This document shows, in pieces, positions 15,240-24,206 of a DNA stretch of 64,000 nucleotides. Source of the DNA: Methylobacterium frigidaeris (GTDB taxonomy: Bacteria; Pseudomonadota; Alphaproteobacteria; Rhizobiales; Beijerinckiaceae); assembly GCF_022179185.1 (NCBI RefSeq), contig NZ_BPQJ01000023.1, forward strand, positions 1-64,000, given 5' to 3'. Below the pieces are notes generated by a model, which saw only the letters and a program-made list of their open reading frames with translations, made no database searches and was not told the origin of the DNA. Made by a program: the position numbers and the translations under genes. How positions within the stretch are numbered: the stretch's first letter is position 1; the number at the start of each line of letters is the position of its first letter.

Positions 15240-16015
15240 CCCGGCGCATCACCCTCCTCCTCGGGACGCTCGCCCTCCTGCTCCTGCCCGCCGGCGCCGC
15301 CCTGGCGCAGGGTGCGGCGGGCAGTGGCGGCGTCACCGGCATCCCGGGCCTCGACGCGCTCCTGCCGCCCGGCAACGGCGCGGCGAGCGGGCGCATCCTC
15401 CAGCTCGTCGCCCTGCTCACGGTGCTGTCGCTCGCGCCGGGGCTGCTCGTGATGGTGACGAGCTTCACCCGCTTCGCCGTCGCCTTCTCGTTCCTGCGCT
15501 CGGGCCTCGGCCTGCAGAGCACGCCCGCCAACCTCTTCCTCGTCAGCCTGTCGCTGTTCATGACCTTCTACGTCATGGCGCCGACCTTCGACCGGGCCTG
15601 GAGCGAGGGCGTGCGGCCGCTGCAGGAGAACCGGATCACCGAGGAGGAGGCCTTCGCCCGCATCACCGATCCGTTCCGCGAGTTCATGTCGGCCCAGGTG
15701 CGCCCGAAGGATCTCCAGACCTTCCAGGACCTCGCCAGCCGCACCTTCCCGAAGCCCCAGGAAGGTGAGAAGATCGACCTGCGCATCCTGATTCCGGCCT
15801 TCATGATCTCCGAATTGCGCCGCGGCTTCGAGATCGGCTTCCTCATCGCCCTGCCCTTTCTCGTCATCGACATGATCGTCTCCACGATCGTGATGTCGAT
15901 GGGCATGATGATGCTCCCGCCGACGGTGATCTCGCTGCCGTTCAAGGTGCTGTTCTTCATCCTGATCGATGGATGGAACCTGCTGGTGAGCGGGTTGGTG
16001 CGGTCGTTCTTTTAG
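15236..16015 (+). CDS. fliP: Flagellar type III export protein FliP
   Basis: FliP is a core subunit of the flagellar export gate in the inner membrane. The 259-residue precursor has a cleavable signal (ending GAALAQG), then the family segments VMVTSFTRFAVAFSFLR, FLRSGLGLQSTPAN, and the C-terminal membrane pair SELRRGFEIGFLIALPFLV and MGMMMLPPTVISLPFKVLFF. It closes the operon. The GTG start overlaps fliL by 4 bp. Confidence 0.96.
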   Translation: MTRRITLLLGTLALLLLPAGAALAQGAAGSGGVTGIPGLDALLPPGNGAASGRILQLVALLTVLSLAPGLLVMVTSFTRFAVAFSFLRSGLGLQSTPANLFLVSLSLFMTFYVMAPTFDRAWSEGVRPLQENRITEEEAFARITDPFREFMSAQVRPKDLQTFQDLASRTFPKPQEGEKIDLRILIPAFMISELRRGFEIGFLIALPFLVIDMIVSTIVMSMGMMMLPPTVISLPFKVLFFILIDGWNLLVSGLVRSFF

Positions 16016-16055
16016 GGATTGAGACTTTCTACCTCGACAATGCTGACGCCCTCTT

Positions 16056-16096
16056 CGTCACTCCGGGCTCCGCTGCGCGGTCCCGGGATGACGCGG
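16056..16096. repeat. Dispersed intergenic palindrome, copy 2
   Basis: CGTCACTCCGGGCTCCGC and CGGTCCCGGGATGACGCGG form an interrupted palindrome between the convergent fliP and pabC genes. Sequence is close to the copies at 30161-30207 and 20941-20994. It may also act as a transcription end signal. Confidence 0.7.
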
Positions 16097-16160
16097 GTGG
16101 TGTGAAAGCTTCGGAGGCCAATCGAACAGTCTCGTAGACCTGCTCGGTATCGAGCGCCCT

Positions 16161-17006
16161 TCACCCCTCCGGCCCCACCCCGCAGGCCTCCGCGATCTCC
16201 CGTGACAAGGCCGTGCGCAACGCCCGCACCGCCGGATGCCCGGCGCTGGCATAGTCCCGCCCGCCGATCCGCCGCACCGGTGCGATCAGCCGCAGGGAAT
16301 TGGTGAGGAACACCGCTTCCGCCCCGGCCAGATCCTCCGGCGCGACCGGGCGCTCGGCGGGGACGAGGCCGAGGCCGGGGGCCAGGGCGAGAAGCCTGGC
16401 GCGCACGATGCCGGCCAGCACGCCTTCGCTCAGGGGTGGCGTGACGATCGCCCGCCCGAACACCGCGAACAGGGTGCCGGTGCCGGCGCAGGCGACCCGC
16501 CCCGCCATGTTGAGGAAGATCGCCTCGTCGTGGCCCTCGCGCGCGGCCGCCTCGGCGGCGAGCACCGCGTCGAGGTAGCCCAGCGTCTTGTGGCGCGCGG
16601 CCGGCGAGGTCTCGTTGCGGCGGATCGCGCTCCAGCCGAGGGAGAGGTCGGCAAACACGACGCTTGAGCGCAACGGCGCGGCGCTCGCCCACAGGACCGG
16701 GCGGGGCTCGGCCGGCGGGCATAGGCCCCGCGGCCCGGACCCGCGGGTCACGGTGGTGCGGATCGCCGCCCGATCATAGCCCGCCGCCACCGCCCGCATC
16801 GCCGTGCGGGCCTCCGCCTCGTCGAAGCGAAAGCCCAGCGCCGAGGCGGCGCCGGTGAGCCGCGCGAGGTGCGCTTCCTCCGCCACCACCTTGCCGCGAA
16901 GCGCCATGGCGGTGTCGAACACCCCGTCGCCGAGGAGCAGGCCGCGGTCGGCGAGATCGAAGGGCGCGGTGGTGCCCTCGTGCAAGCGTCCGTCACGCCA
17001 CAGCAC
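16161..17006 (-). CDS. pabC: Aminodeoxychorismate lyase PabC (class IV aminotransferase fold)
   Basis: PabC converts 4-amino-4-deoxychorismate to p-aminobenzoate and pyruvate for folate synthesis. The 281-residue product has the class IV fold: RGLLLGDGVFDTAMALRG (22-39) near the N-terminus, the PLP lysine K140 in ARHKTLGYLDAV, and the FLTNSLRLIAPV motif near the C-terminus. The GTG start at 17006 overlaps the pabA end by 14 bp. Its place after pabB-pabA supports lyase rather than branched-chain or D-amino acid transaminase activity. Confidence 0.85.
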   Translation of the reverse strand: MLWRDGRLHEGTTAPFDLADRGLLLGDGVFDTAMALRGKVVAEEAHLARLTGAASALGFRFDEAEARTAMRAVAAGYDRAAIRTTVTRGSGPRGLCPPAEPRPVLWASAAPLRSSVVFADLSLGWSAIRRNETSPAARHKTLGYLDAVLAAEAAAREGHDEAIFLNMAGRVACAGTGTLFAVFGRAIVTPPLSEGVLAGIVRARLLALAPGLGLVPAERPVAPEDLAGAEAVFLTNSLRLIAPVRRIGGRDYASAGHPAVRALRTALSREIAEACGVGPEG

Positions 17007-17604
17007 GGCGCGCCCCTCCTGCTTCGTGCCAGCGCCGGGCGAGCGCCAGGAAGTTGCCGAACAGGGCGTGGCCGTGCTCGGTCAGCACCGATTCCGGATG
17101 GAACTGCACGCCGTAGGTCGGGTGCCGGCGGTGGGAGAGCGCCATCACCTCGCCCTCGGGCGAGACCGCATCGACGCTCAGATGCTCCGCCATGCCGGGT
17201 TCTGGCGCCACGATCAGCGAGTGATAGCGGCCGACCGTGAGCGGCGCCGGCAGGCCGGAGAACAGCCCCCGCCCGTCATGGCCGATCGCCGTCGCGTGGC
17301 CGTGGAGCGGGCGCAAGGCCCGCGCGACCCGGCCGCCGAAGGCCGCCCCGATGCATTGATGCCCGAGGCAGACCCCGAGGAGCGGCACCTCCCCCGACAG
17401 GTCGCGGATCGCCGCGAGCGACACCCCCGCCTCCGCCGGGCTGCACGGCCCCGGCGAGATCACCACGGCCTCCGGGCTCAGGGCCCGGATGCCCGCGACG
17501 TCGAGGGCGTCGTTGCGCACCACGCGGGTCTCGGCGCCCAGCTCCTCGACGTAGCGCACCACGTTGAAGACGAAGGAATCGTAGTTGTCGATGACGAGGA
17601 TCAT
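16993..17604 (-). CDS. pabA: Aminodeoxychorismate synthase glutamine amidotransferase PabA (TrpG-like)
   Basis: PabA hydrolyses glutamine and passes ammonia to PabB. The 203-residue product has the class I amidotransferase triad: C79 in GVCLGHQCIG, H169 and E171 in VQFHPES, with the oxyanion strand SPGPCSPAEAG. It starts ILVIDNYDSF as in TrpG/PabA. The ATG at 17604 overlaps the pabB stop (ATGA). TrpG could share this domain, but the neighbours point to PabA. Confidence 0.9.
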   Translation of the reverse strand: MILVIDNYDSFVFNVVRYVEELGAETRVVRNDALDVAGIRALSPEAVVISPGPCSPAEAGVSLAAIRDLSGEVPLLGVCLGHQCIGAAFGGRVARALRPLHGHATAIGHDGRGLFSGLPAPLTVGRYHSLIVAPEPGMAEHLSVDAVSPEGEVMALSHRRHPTYGVQFHPESVLTEHGHALFGNFLALARRWHEAGGARRAVA

Positions 17605-19004
17605 GCGCCCTCCCCGTTCGCGAAGGCCGAGAACACCCGCTCGGCCTTGGTCAGGGTCTCGCGGTACTCGGCCTCCGGGTCCGACAGCAGCGTGACCCCG
17701 CCCCCAGCCTGGAGCACGGCGCAAGACCCGTCCATCAGCACCGTGCGGATCGCGATGCTGGTGTCGAGGCTGCCGTCGAACCCGATCCAGCCGATCGCGC
17801 CGCAATAGAGCTCGCGGGCATCGCCCTCGATCTCCGTGATGATGTCCATGGCGCGCAGCTTCGGCGCCCCGGTGATCGAACCGCCCGGGAAGGTCGCAGC
17901 CAGGAGGTCGAGCCCGTCCGCCCCCTCCCGCAGCGTGCCGGCGACCGCCGAGACGAGGTGATGGACCCCCGCATAGGTCTCGAGCCCGCAGAGCGTCGGC
18001 ACCGCGACGCTGTGCGGCGCGCAGATTCGCGACAGGTCGTTGCGCAGGAGATCGACGATCATCACGTTCTCGGCCCGCTCCTTGGCGTTGGCGACGAGCG
18101 CCTCGGCCCTGGCCCGGTCCTCGGCCGGGTCGGCGGAGCGCGGCGCCGTGCCCTTGATCGGCCGGGTCTCGACCTGTCGGCCGTCGAGGCGCAGGAAGCG
18201 CTCGGGCGAGCTCGATGCCACCGTGAGGCCGTCGAGTTCCAGGTACGCCGCGAACGGCGCGGGGTTGCGCGCCCGCAAGCGGCGGTAGAACGCGAAGGCG
18301 TCGAAGCCCGGCGGCAGGGCCGCCTCGAAGCGCTGGGCGATGTTGGCCTGGTAGATGTCGCCGGCCCGGATGTAGTCCCGCACCTGCTCGACCGCCCTGG
18401 CGTAGGTCTCCGCCGTGAAGTTCGAGTGCCAGGCGAGGGAGCGCACTGGGGCCGCCTCTGTCGTCGGCTCGGGGCCGGCCAGGGTGGCTTCGAGGGCATC
18501 GAGGTCGGAAGCGGCCTTGCGCGTGCGGGCGCTCCCGTCGGTCTCCGGGAAGCCCGTGGCGATCAGGTGGCAGGTGCCGGCCCGGTGGTCGAAGGCGACG
18601 ATCGTGGCGTAGAGGTCGAAGGCGAGGTCGTGGCTGAGGCCGGCCCGGCGGGCGGGGGGCGCCACCCGTTCCAGGTTCGCTCCGAAATCATAAGCCACAT
18701 AGCCGATCGCCCCGCCCTGGAACGGAGGCAGACCGGGGGCCGGCTCGGTGCGATAAGGGGCGAGCACCGTCCGCAGGGCGTCGAGCGGGGCGCCCGACAC
18801 CGGGGCTCCGTTCCAGAGGGCCTGGCCGCCGCGCACCCGGAACGATCCGAACGGGTCGGCGGCAAGGTAGGAATGGCGCCCGAGGGTATCGTGCCGCATC
18901 GCGCTGTCGAGGAGCGCGAGGCCGGACTTTTGGCCGGGCCGTTTGCCGCGCAGGCGGGCAGCCGCGGCGGCGGGATCGAGCGAGGGGACGGAGCGGCACC
19001 ACAT
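17601..19004 (-). CDS. pabB: Aminodeoxychorismate synthase component I PabB
   Basis: PabB aminates chorismate. The 467-residue product has the chorismate-binding domain with SSSPERFLRLDGRQ, RPIKGTAPR (catalytic lysine near residue 284; anthranilate synthases carry an alanine there), MIVDLLRNDLSRIC and FPGGSITGAPKLRAM. That PIKGT motif separates it from TrpE. I chose the ATG at 19004, where similarity to the family begins; upstream in-frame sequence reads as non-coding. First gene of pabB-pabA-pabC on the minus strand, all overlapping. Confidence 0.92.
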   Translation of the reverse strand: MWCRSVPSLDPAAAAARLRGKRPGQKSGLALLDSAMRHDTLGRHSYLAADPFGSFRVRGGQALWNGAPVSGAPLDALRTVLAPYRTEPAPGLPPFQGGAIGYVAYDFGANLERVAPPARRAGLSHDLAFDLYATIVAFDHRAGTCHLIATGFPETDGSARTRKAASDLDALEATLAGPEPTTEAAPVRSLAWHSNFTAETYARAVEQVRDYIRAGDIYQANIAQRFEAALPPGFDAFAFYRRLRARNPAPFAAYLELDGLTVASSSPERFLRLDGRQVETRPIKGTAPRSADPAEDRARAEALVANAKERAENVMIVDLLRNDLSRICAPHSVAVPTLCGLETYAGVHHLVSAVAGTLREGADGLDLLAATFPGGSITGAPKLRAMDIITEIEGDARELYCGAIGWIGFDGSLDTSIAIRTVLMDGSCAVLQAGGGVTLLSDPEAEYRETLTKAERVFSAFANGEGA

Positions 19005-19203
19005 CGGGCCGTGATAGCGGAGGCCGGGGCCGCGACGGAAGCTGCCCGTCGGGCCAAGATATCGACCCGAGACGCCGGCCTCTGCCGGCCCCGTGACGCC
19101 CGCCCAACCCTGTGCTAGAGGCCTGCCCCAGCACCCTTCCCTAAATCCTTGATCCTGCTCGCGCCGCTTCAGCCGTGGGCCGGCGCCGTATCCTGCCCCT
19201 GCC

Positions 19204-20520
19204 ATGAACGCACCTGCCCCCAAGATCTCCTTCGTGTCGCTCGGCTGTCCCAAGGCCCTGGTCGATTCCGAGCGCATCCTCACCCATCTGCGGGCCGAGG
19301 GCTACGAGCTGGCGCGCAAGCATGACGGCGCCGACGTGGTGATCGTCAACACCTGCGGCTTCCTCGATTCGGCCAAGGCCGAATCGCTGCAGGCGATCGG
19401 CGATGCCATGGCGGAGAACGGCCGGGTGATCGTCACCGGCTGCATGGGCGCGCAGCCGGAGGAGATCCGCGAGAAGTACCCGAACCTGCTCGCGGTGACC
19501 GGGCCGCAGGCCTACGAATCGGTGGTGGCAGCCGTCCACGAGGCGGTGCCCCCGGCCCACGACCCGTTCCTCGACCTGGTCCCGCCCCAGGGCGTGAAGC
19601 TGACGCCGCGGCACTACGCCTACCTGAAGATCTCCGAGGGCTGCAACAACCGCTGCACCTTCTGCATCATCCCGCAGCTGCGCGGCGACCTCGTCAGCCG
19701 CCCGGCGGCGGACGTGCTGCGCGAGGCCGAGAAGCTGGTGAAGGCCGGCGTCAAGGAGCTGCTCGTCGTCTCGCAGGATACCAGCGCCTACGGCATCGAC
19801 ACCCGCTACGCCACGAGCCCCTGGCGCGACCGCGAGGTGCGGGCGCGGTTCTACGACCTCGCCAAGGAGCTCGGCGAGCTCGGCGCCTGGGTGCGCCTGC
19901 ACTACGTCTACCCCTATCCCCATGTCGACGAGGTCATCCCGCTGATGGCCGAGGGCAAGGTGCTCCCCTACCTCGACATGCCGCTCCAGCATGCGAGCCC
20001 GACGGTGCTCAAGCGCATGCGCCGCCCGGGCAACCAGGAGAAGATGCTGGAGCGCATCCGCTCCTGGCGCACGACCTGCCCGGATCTGGCCATCCGCTCG
20101 ACCTTCATCGTCGGCTTCCCCGGCGAGACCGAGGAGGAGTTCGAGGAGCTGCTGACCTGGCTCAAGGAGGCCAAGCTCGAGCGCGTCGGCTGCTTCCAGT
20201 ACGAGCCGGTGCGCGGCGCCCCCGCCAACGCCGTGGCGGAGGCCGTGCCGGACGCGGTGAAGGCCGAGCGCCAGCGACGGTTCATGGAGACGCAACAGGC
20301 GGTCTCCCTGAAGCTCCAGAAGGCGAAGGTCGGCAAGCGCCTGCCGGTGATCATCGACGCCGCCGGCCCGACCGTCGCCAAGGGGCGCTCGAAGTACGAC
20401 GCGCCGGAGATCGACGGCAATGTTCACGTCGCCTTCCGCCGCCCGGTCCGGGTCGGCGACATCGTGACGGTGAAGATCGAGTCGGCGGACGCCTACGACC
20501 TGCACGGGGTGGCGGTTTAG
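19204..20520 (+). CDS. rimO: Ribosomal protein S12 methylthiotransferase RimO
   Basis: RimO is a radical-SAM enzyme that adds a methylthio group to a conserved aspartate of ribosomal protein S12. The 438-residue product has the N-terminal UPF0004 domain with cysteines C15, C51 and C80 for one Fe-S cluster, the radical-SAM motif C147-x3-C151-x2-C154 (EGCNNRCTFC), and a C-terminal TRAM domain (VGDIVTVKIESADAYDLHGV). The SLGCPKALVDSE start is typical of RimO. The gene diverges from pabB. No clear ribosome-binding site. Confidence 0.95.
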   Translation: MNAPAPKISFVSLGCPKALVDSERILTHLRAEGYELARKHDGADVVIVNTCGFLDSAKAESLQAIGDAMAENGRVIVTGCMGAQPEEIREKYPNLLAVTGPQAYESVVAAVHEAVPPAHDPFLDLVPPQGVKLTPRHYAYLKISEGCNNRCTFCIIPQLRGDLVSRPAADVLREAEKLVKAGVKELLVVSQDTSAYGIDTRYATSPWRDREVRARFYDLAKELGELGAWVRLHYVYPYPHVDEVIPLMAEGKVLPYLDMPLQHASPTVLKRMRRPGNQEKMLERIRSWRTTCPDLAIRSTFIVGFPGETEEEFEELLTWLKEAKLERVGCFQYEPVRGAPANAVAEAVPDAVKAERQRRFMETQQAVSLKLQKAKVGKRLPVIIDAAGPTVAKGRSKYDAPEIDGNVHVAFRRPVRVGDIVTVKIESADAYDLHGVAV

Positions 20521-20523
20521 GCG

Positions 20524-20765
20524 GTGGATGACGCTGCCCTTGCCAAGGCGTGAAAGCTCGCGGCCAAGCGGATCAACGAGCGGCTGAAGCTGCTCGCGAG
20601 CTCCTTCAACGCCCTGGCGCTCGGCGTGATCGGTGCCGGGTCATCATCCCGACGGTGGCCGACATGGCACAGGCATGGCCGAAGAGTCTCGTTTGGCTCG
20701 TGACCGGACTCGTCCTACATTGTGCAGCACGGATTGCGTTCACGTTCCTGCGCAGCGAGGACTGA
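20524..20765 (+). pseudogene. Decayed gene for a small membrane protein
   Basis: A single small protein can be pieced together from two frames. Frame one from GTG 20524 reads VDDAALAKA, meets TGA at 20551, then continues KLAAKRINERLKLLASSFNA and LALGVIGAG. A one-base shift near 20640 moves to VIIPTVADMAQAWPKSL and WLVTGLVLHCAARIAFTFL, ending at 20765. The rebuilt product (about 80 residues) has two membrane segments. Two lesions suggest a dead gene; a sequencing error could explain the shift but not also the stop. Confidence 0.6.
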
Positions 20766-20766
20766 C

Positions 20767-20913
20767 ATGCTGACCTGGACCTTGACCATACAGGTTGCAG
20801 TGACCGCCGTCGTCCTCAGCATCGGCGGTCTGCTCTACGCGCGCCACATGGCCCGCGCCTTCGACCGCAAATGGGGCCGGCCCGAGGATTGGCATCGACC
20901 ATCCGTGGGTTGA
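20767..20913 (+). CDS. Small single-pass membrane protein
   Basis: A 48-residue product, LTWTLTIQVAVTAVVLSIGG then LLYARHMARAFDRKWGRPED, has one N-terminal membrane segment and a basic, aromatic cytosolic tail. The ATG begins one base after the stop of the decayed small membrane gene, suggesting they were a two-gene unit. Function unknown. Composition matches the surroundings. Confidence 0.5.
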   Translation: MLTWTLTIQVAVTAVVLSIGGLLYARHMARAFDRKWGRPEDWHRPSVG

Positions 20914-20940
20914 TCAAGCGGGCGATTGCAAACTCTCTCG

Positions 20941-20994
20941 CGTCATCCCGGGGCTCGCCGCAGGCGAGAACCCGGGATCCATAACCGGTGACGC
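20941..20994. repeat. Dispersed intergenic palindrome, copy 3
   Basis: CGTCATCCCGGGGCTCGCCG, then CAGGCGAGAACCCGGGATCC, forms a long stem and is followed by GGTGACGC. It belongs to the same family as 16056 and 30161 but with an extended GCTCGCC/GGCGAG stem. Lies between a plus gene and the convergent pncA. Confidence 0.7.
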
Positions 20995-21045
20995 TTCAGA
21001 ACAAGACGACCCGCGGTCCGCCTCTTTTCGAATCGTCGGCAGCTC

Positions 21046-21086
21046 TGGATACCGCGCTCCCCTCACGCGGTCCCGGTATGACGCGG
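21046..21086. repeat. Dispersed intergenic palindrome, copy 4
   Basis: GGATACCGCGCTCCCCTCAC and GCGGTCCCGGTATGACGCGG make an imperfect palindrome of the same family, about 50 bases from copy 3, giving a paired arrangement before pncA. Confidence 0.6.
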
Positions 21087-21121
21087 AGGGTATCGATTCC
21101 GGCAGGACGGTCGAACAGGTC

Positions 21122-21766
21122 CTACCCCCCGATCGCCCCGCTCTCCTCCCGCTCCACCCCCGCCGCCGCCATGTCGCCCCAGGCCCGTTCGAGGGAGCCG
21201 TCGAGGTCGATCGCCCGGCAGGCATCCTCGACCACCACCGCCTGGAAGCCCGCCTCCCGCGCGTCGATGGCGCTCCAGCCGACGCAGTAATCGGTGGCGA
21301 GCCCGCACAGGAAGACCCGGGTGAAGCCGCGCTCGCGCAGGTAGCCGGCGAGCCCCGTCGAGGTGGTGCGGTCGGCCTCGCGGAAGGCAGAGTAGCTGTC
21401 GATCCTGGGCCGGTACCCCTTGCGGATCACCAGCTGGGCGTGCGGCAGGTCGAGGTGCGGCGACAGTTCCGCCCCGGGCGTGCCCTGGATGCAGTGCTCC
21501 GGCCACAGAACCTGCTCGCCGTAGGGCAGCCGCACGGTGCCGAAGGGCTGCTGGCCCGGATGGCTCGTGGCGAAGGAGGCGTGGCCGGCCGGGTGCCAGT
21601 CCTGGGTCAGGGCGACGTGCTTGAACTTGCGCCCGAGCGCGTTGATCGGCCCGATCACCGCGTCCCCGTCCGGCACCGCGAGCGCACCGCCGGGCAGGAA
21701 GTCGGCCTGGACGTCGATGACGAGGAGCAGATCGGTCTCGGTCGCCTGCAGGGCGTAGGATTCCAT
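21122..21766 (-). CDS. pncA: Nicotinamidase PncA
   Basis: PncA hydrolyses nicotinamide to nicotinate in NAD salvage. The 214-residue product shows the catalytic triad D18 (LLVIDVQADF), K116 (VIRKGY) and C161 (LATDYCVG), and metal ligands D56, H58 and H62 (QDWHPAGHASF). Length is usual. Start at ATG 21766. It may also act on pyrazinamide-like amides, as family members do. Confidence 0.93.
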   Translation of the reverse strand: MESYALQATETDLLLVIDVQADFLPGGALAVPDGDAVIGPINALGRKFKHVALTQDWHPAGHASFATSHPGQQPFGTVRLPYGEQVLWPEHCIQGTPGAELSPHLDLPHAQLVIRKGYRPRIDSYSAFREADRTTSTGLAGYLRERGFTRVFLCGLATDYCVGWSAIDAREAGFQAVVVEDACRAIDLDGSLERAWGDMAAAGVEREESGAIGG

Positions 21767-21824
21767 CGCGTCGGGTCTCCGCCCACCCAGGACGATTCGC
21801 CCCGGGTGCCGCCACGTCAGCCTA

Positions 21825-22799
21825 TCAGGGGTGCATCACCGTGGCACCCGTCGTCTGGCGCCCGGCGAGGTCGGCATGGACCTTCGGGGCGTCGGCGAGC
21901 TTCGCCCGTGTATGGACCGGGATCTTCACCGCGCCGCTCTGCACCACCTCGAACAGGTCGGCGGCCATCTCGTCCAGGACCGCCCGGTCGGCGGTGTGGG
22001 TGAACAGGGTCGGCCGGGTTGCGTAGAGCGAGCCCTTCTGGGCGAGCAGGCTGATGTCGAACTGCGTCACCGCCCCCGAGGCGCTGCCGAAATTGACGAA
22101 ATAACCGAAGGGCCGGAGGCAATCGAGGGAGGCCGGGAAGGTCGCCTGGCCGACGCCGTCATAGACGACCGCGCAGCCCTTGCCGCCGGTGATCTCCTTG
22201 ACCTTGGCGGCGAAATCCTCGTCCCGGTACAGGATGACGTGGTCGCAGCCGTGCTCGCGGGCGAGCGCGGCCTTGTCCGGCGAGCCGACGGTGCCGATCA
22301 CCGTGGCGCCGAGGTGCTTGGCCCATTGCGTCGCGATCAGCCCGACGCCGCCGGCAGCGGCATGGAACAGGATCGTGTCGCCGGGCTGGACCTTGTAGGT
22401 GCGCCGCAGCAGGTACTGCGTGGTGAGGCCTTTGAGCATCATCGCGGCGGCGGTGTCGTCGTCGATGCCGTCGGGCAGGCGCACCACCGACTTGGCATCG
22501 ATCACCACCTCCTCGGCATAGGTGCCGGAGGCCGAGCCGTAGGCGACCCGGTCGCCGGGCTTGAAGCCGGTCACGCCCTCGCCCACCGCCGCCACCGTGC
22601 CGGCGCCCTCGTTGCCGGGGGTGAAGGGGAGCTGGGGCGCCTTGTAGTGGCCGGAGCGGAAGTAGATGTCGATGAAGTTGACGCCGACCGCGCTCTGGCG
22701 CACCCGGATCTGGCCGGGGCCGGGATCGCCGACGCTCACCTCCTCGTAGCGCATCACCTCGGGGCCGCCATACTCGTGAACCCGGATCGCCTTGGGCAT
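21825..22799 (-). CDS. NADPH:quinone oxidoreductase (zinc-free MDR family)
   Basis: This 324-residue medium-chain reductase has the quinone-oxidoreductase N-terminus PKAIRVHEYGGPEVMRYEEV, the NADPH-binding AAAGGVGLIATQWAKHLGA and no structural zinc cysteines. It should reduce quinones or other electrophiles with NADPH in the cytosol. GGGAG lies 7 bases before the ATG at 22799; an ATG five codons upstream is also in frame. It is divergent from the UbiH-type gene. Confidence 0.88.
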   Translation of the reverse strand: MPKAIRVHEYGGPEVMRYEEVSVGDPGPGQIRVRQSAVGVNFIDIYFRSGHYKAPQLPFTPGNEGAGTVAAVGEGVTGFKPGDRVAYGSASGTYAEEVVIDAKSVVRLPDGIDDDTAAAMMLKGLTTQYLLRRTYKVQPGDTILFHAAAGGVGLIATQWAKHLGATVIGTVGSPDKAALAREHGCDHVILYRDEDFAAKVKEITGGKGCAVVYDGVGQATFPASLDCLRPFGYFVNFGSASGAVTQFDISLLAQKGSLYATRPTLFTHTADRAVLDEMAADLFEVVQSGAVKIPVHTRAKLADAPKVHADLAGRQTTGATVMHP

Positions 22800-22930
22800 C
22801 GCCCGCTCCCACATTGGTCTTGGTTTGCGGCCGGGATCATAGGTGCGGACTTGCGTTCGGCAATGGCCGGGATGGCGGAGCGGCCCCGCATGACCCAGAT
22901 CTCAGGAGAGATCGTTCGAGGACCCGTTCC

Positions 22931-24169
22931 GTGAGCCAGACCGCCGACCCGAATCCCCGTGGGACCGATCAGGGGCACCATCCGGACGAGCCCCTCTACG
23001 ACGTGGCGGTGGTCGGCGCCGGCGCGGTCGGCCTGGCGGCGGCCCTGGCGCTCGCCCGCGACGGCGTGCGCACGGCGCTCGTCGGCCGCCATGCCCCCGT
23101 GGCCGATGGGCGCACCGTGGCGCTCCTCGACGGCTCGGTGCGGCTCCTGCGGGCGCTCGGCGCCTGGGAGGCGCTGGAGCCCCAGGCCGCCCCGCTCGCC
23201 GAGATGCACCTGATCGACGACACCGGCAGCCTGTTTCGCCCGCCGCCGGCCCGCTTCGTCGCCCGCGAGATCGGCCTCGACGCCTTCGGCTGGAACATCG
23301 AGAACGCGCGTCTGGTCGAGGCCCTGCGCGCCCGTGCCCGGGAGATCCCGGACCTGACCCTCATCGAGCACGACGCGGCCGGCCGCACCCTGGCCGAGGA
23401 CCGGGCGGTCCTGGCGCTGGAGGGCGGCGGCAGCGTCGCGGCCCGCCTCGTCGTCGCGGCCGATGGCGGCGGCTCCCCCCTGCGCGAGGCGGCGGGCCTG
23501 ACCGCGCGGCGCTGGACCTACCCGCAGAAGGCCCTGACGACGATCCTGGCGCATACCCGCGACCACCGCGAGGTCTCCACCGAGTTCCACACCCGCGAGG
23601 GGCCCTTCACCCTGGTGCCGCTGCCGGGCGGGCGCCGCTCCAGCCTGGTCTGGGTCTCCGCCGAGGCGCGGGCGGAGCGCCTCGCCGCCCTCAACGATGC
23701 CACCCTCGCCGCCGCGATCGAGCGCCAGGCGCAGTCGATGCTCGGCGCCATGCGGATCGACGGGCCGCGGGGCTTGGTGCCGATGCGCGGCCTGTCGGTC
23801 CCGCGCCCGGTCGGGCCGCGGCTGGCGCTGGTCGGCGAGGCCGCCCACGTCTTCCCGCCGATCGGCGCGCAGGGGCTGAACTTAGGCATTCGCGACGCCG
23901 CGGCCCTGCGCGACGCGGTGGCGGGCGCGCGCGATGCCGGGGCCGATGCGGTGTTGTCGGGCTTCGCCCGCGGCCGGGCCCTCGATGCCCGCCTGCGCAC
24001 CGGGGCGGTCGACACCCTCAACCGCAGCCTGCTCACCGCCTTCCTGCCGAGCGACCTCGCTCGCGGCGCGGGGCTGCTCGCCCTCTCGACCATCGCGCCA
24101 TTGCGCCGCCTGGTGATGCGCGAGGGCGTGACCCCGCGCCTCGGGACTCCGACGCTGATGCGGGGGTGA
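22931..24169 (+). CDS. UbiH/UbiF/UbiL-family FAD-dependent hydroxylase
   Basis: The 412-residue flavoprotein has the FAD Rossmann motif VVGAGAVGLAAALALARDG (about 25-43), the mid DG motif VVAADGGGSPLREAAG and the C-terminal GEAAHVFPPIGAQGLNLG ribityl-binding motif of ubiquinone-ring hydroxylases. It likely hydroxylates a ring position in ubiquinone synthesis; which carbon cannot be told. The GTG at 22931 follows GAGGA. Its divergence from a quinone reductase fits a quinone theme. Confidence 0.82.
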   Translation: MSQTADPNPRGTDQGHHPDEPLYDVAVVGAGAVGLAAALALARDGVRTALVGRHAPVADGRTVALLDGSVRLLRALGAWEALEPQAAPLAEMHLIDDTGSLFRPPPARFVAREIGLDAFGWNIENARLVEALRARAREIPDLTLIEHDAAGRTLAEDRAVLALEGGGSVAARLVVAADGGGSPLREAAGLTARRWTYPQKALTTILAHTRDHREVSTEFHTREGPFTLVPLPGGRRSSLVWVSAEARAERLAALNDATLAAAIERQAQSMLGAMRIDGPRGLVPMRGLSVPRPVGPRLALVGEAAHVFPPIGAQGLNLGIRDAAALRDAVAGARDAGADAVLSGFARGRALDARLRTGAVDTLNRSLLTAFLPSDLARGAGLLALSTIAPLRRLVMREGVTPRLGTPTLMRG

Positions 24170-24206
24170 GACGAGGCCCGCTCGGATCAGGCCGGGTGGA
24201 AACCGA

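Noticed and set aside
20550..20765. Intact 71-codon gene from GTG 20550
   Set aside because: Its first third is basic nonsense, whereas a different frame gives a sensible helix joining the same membrane segments; a decayed gene fits better.
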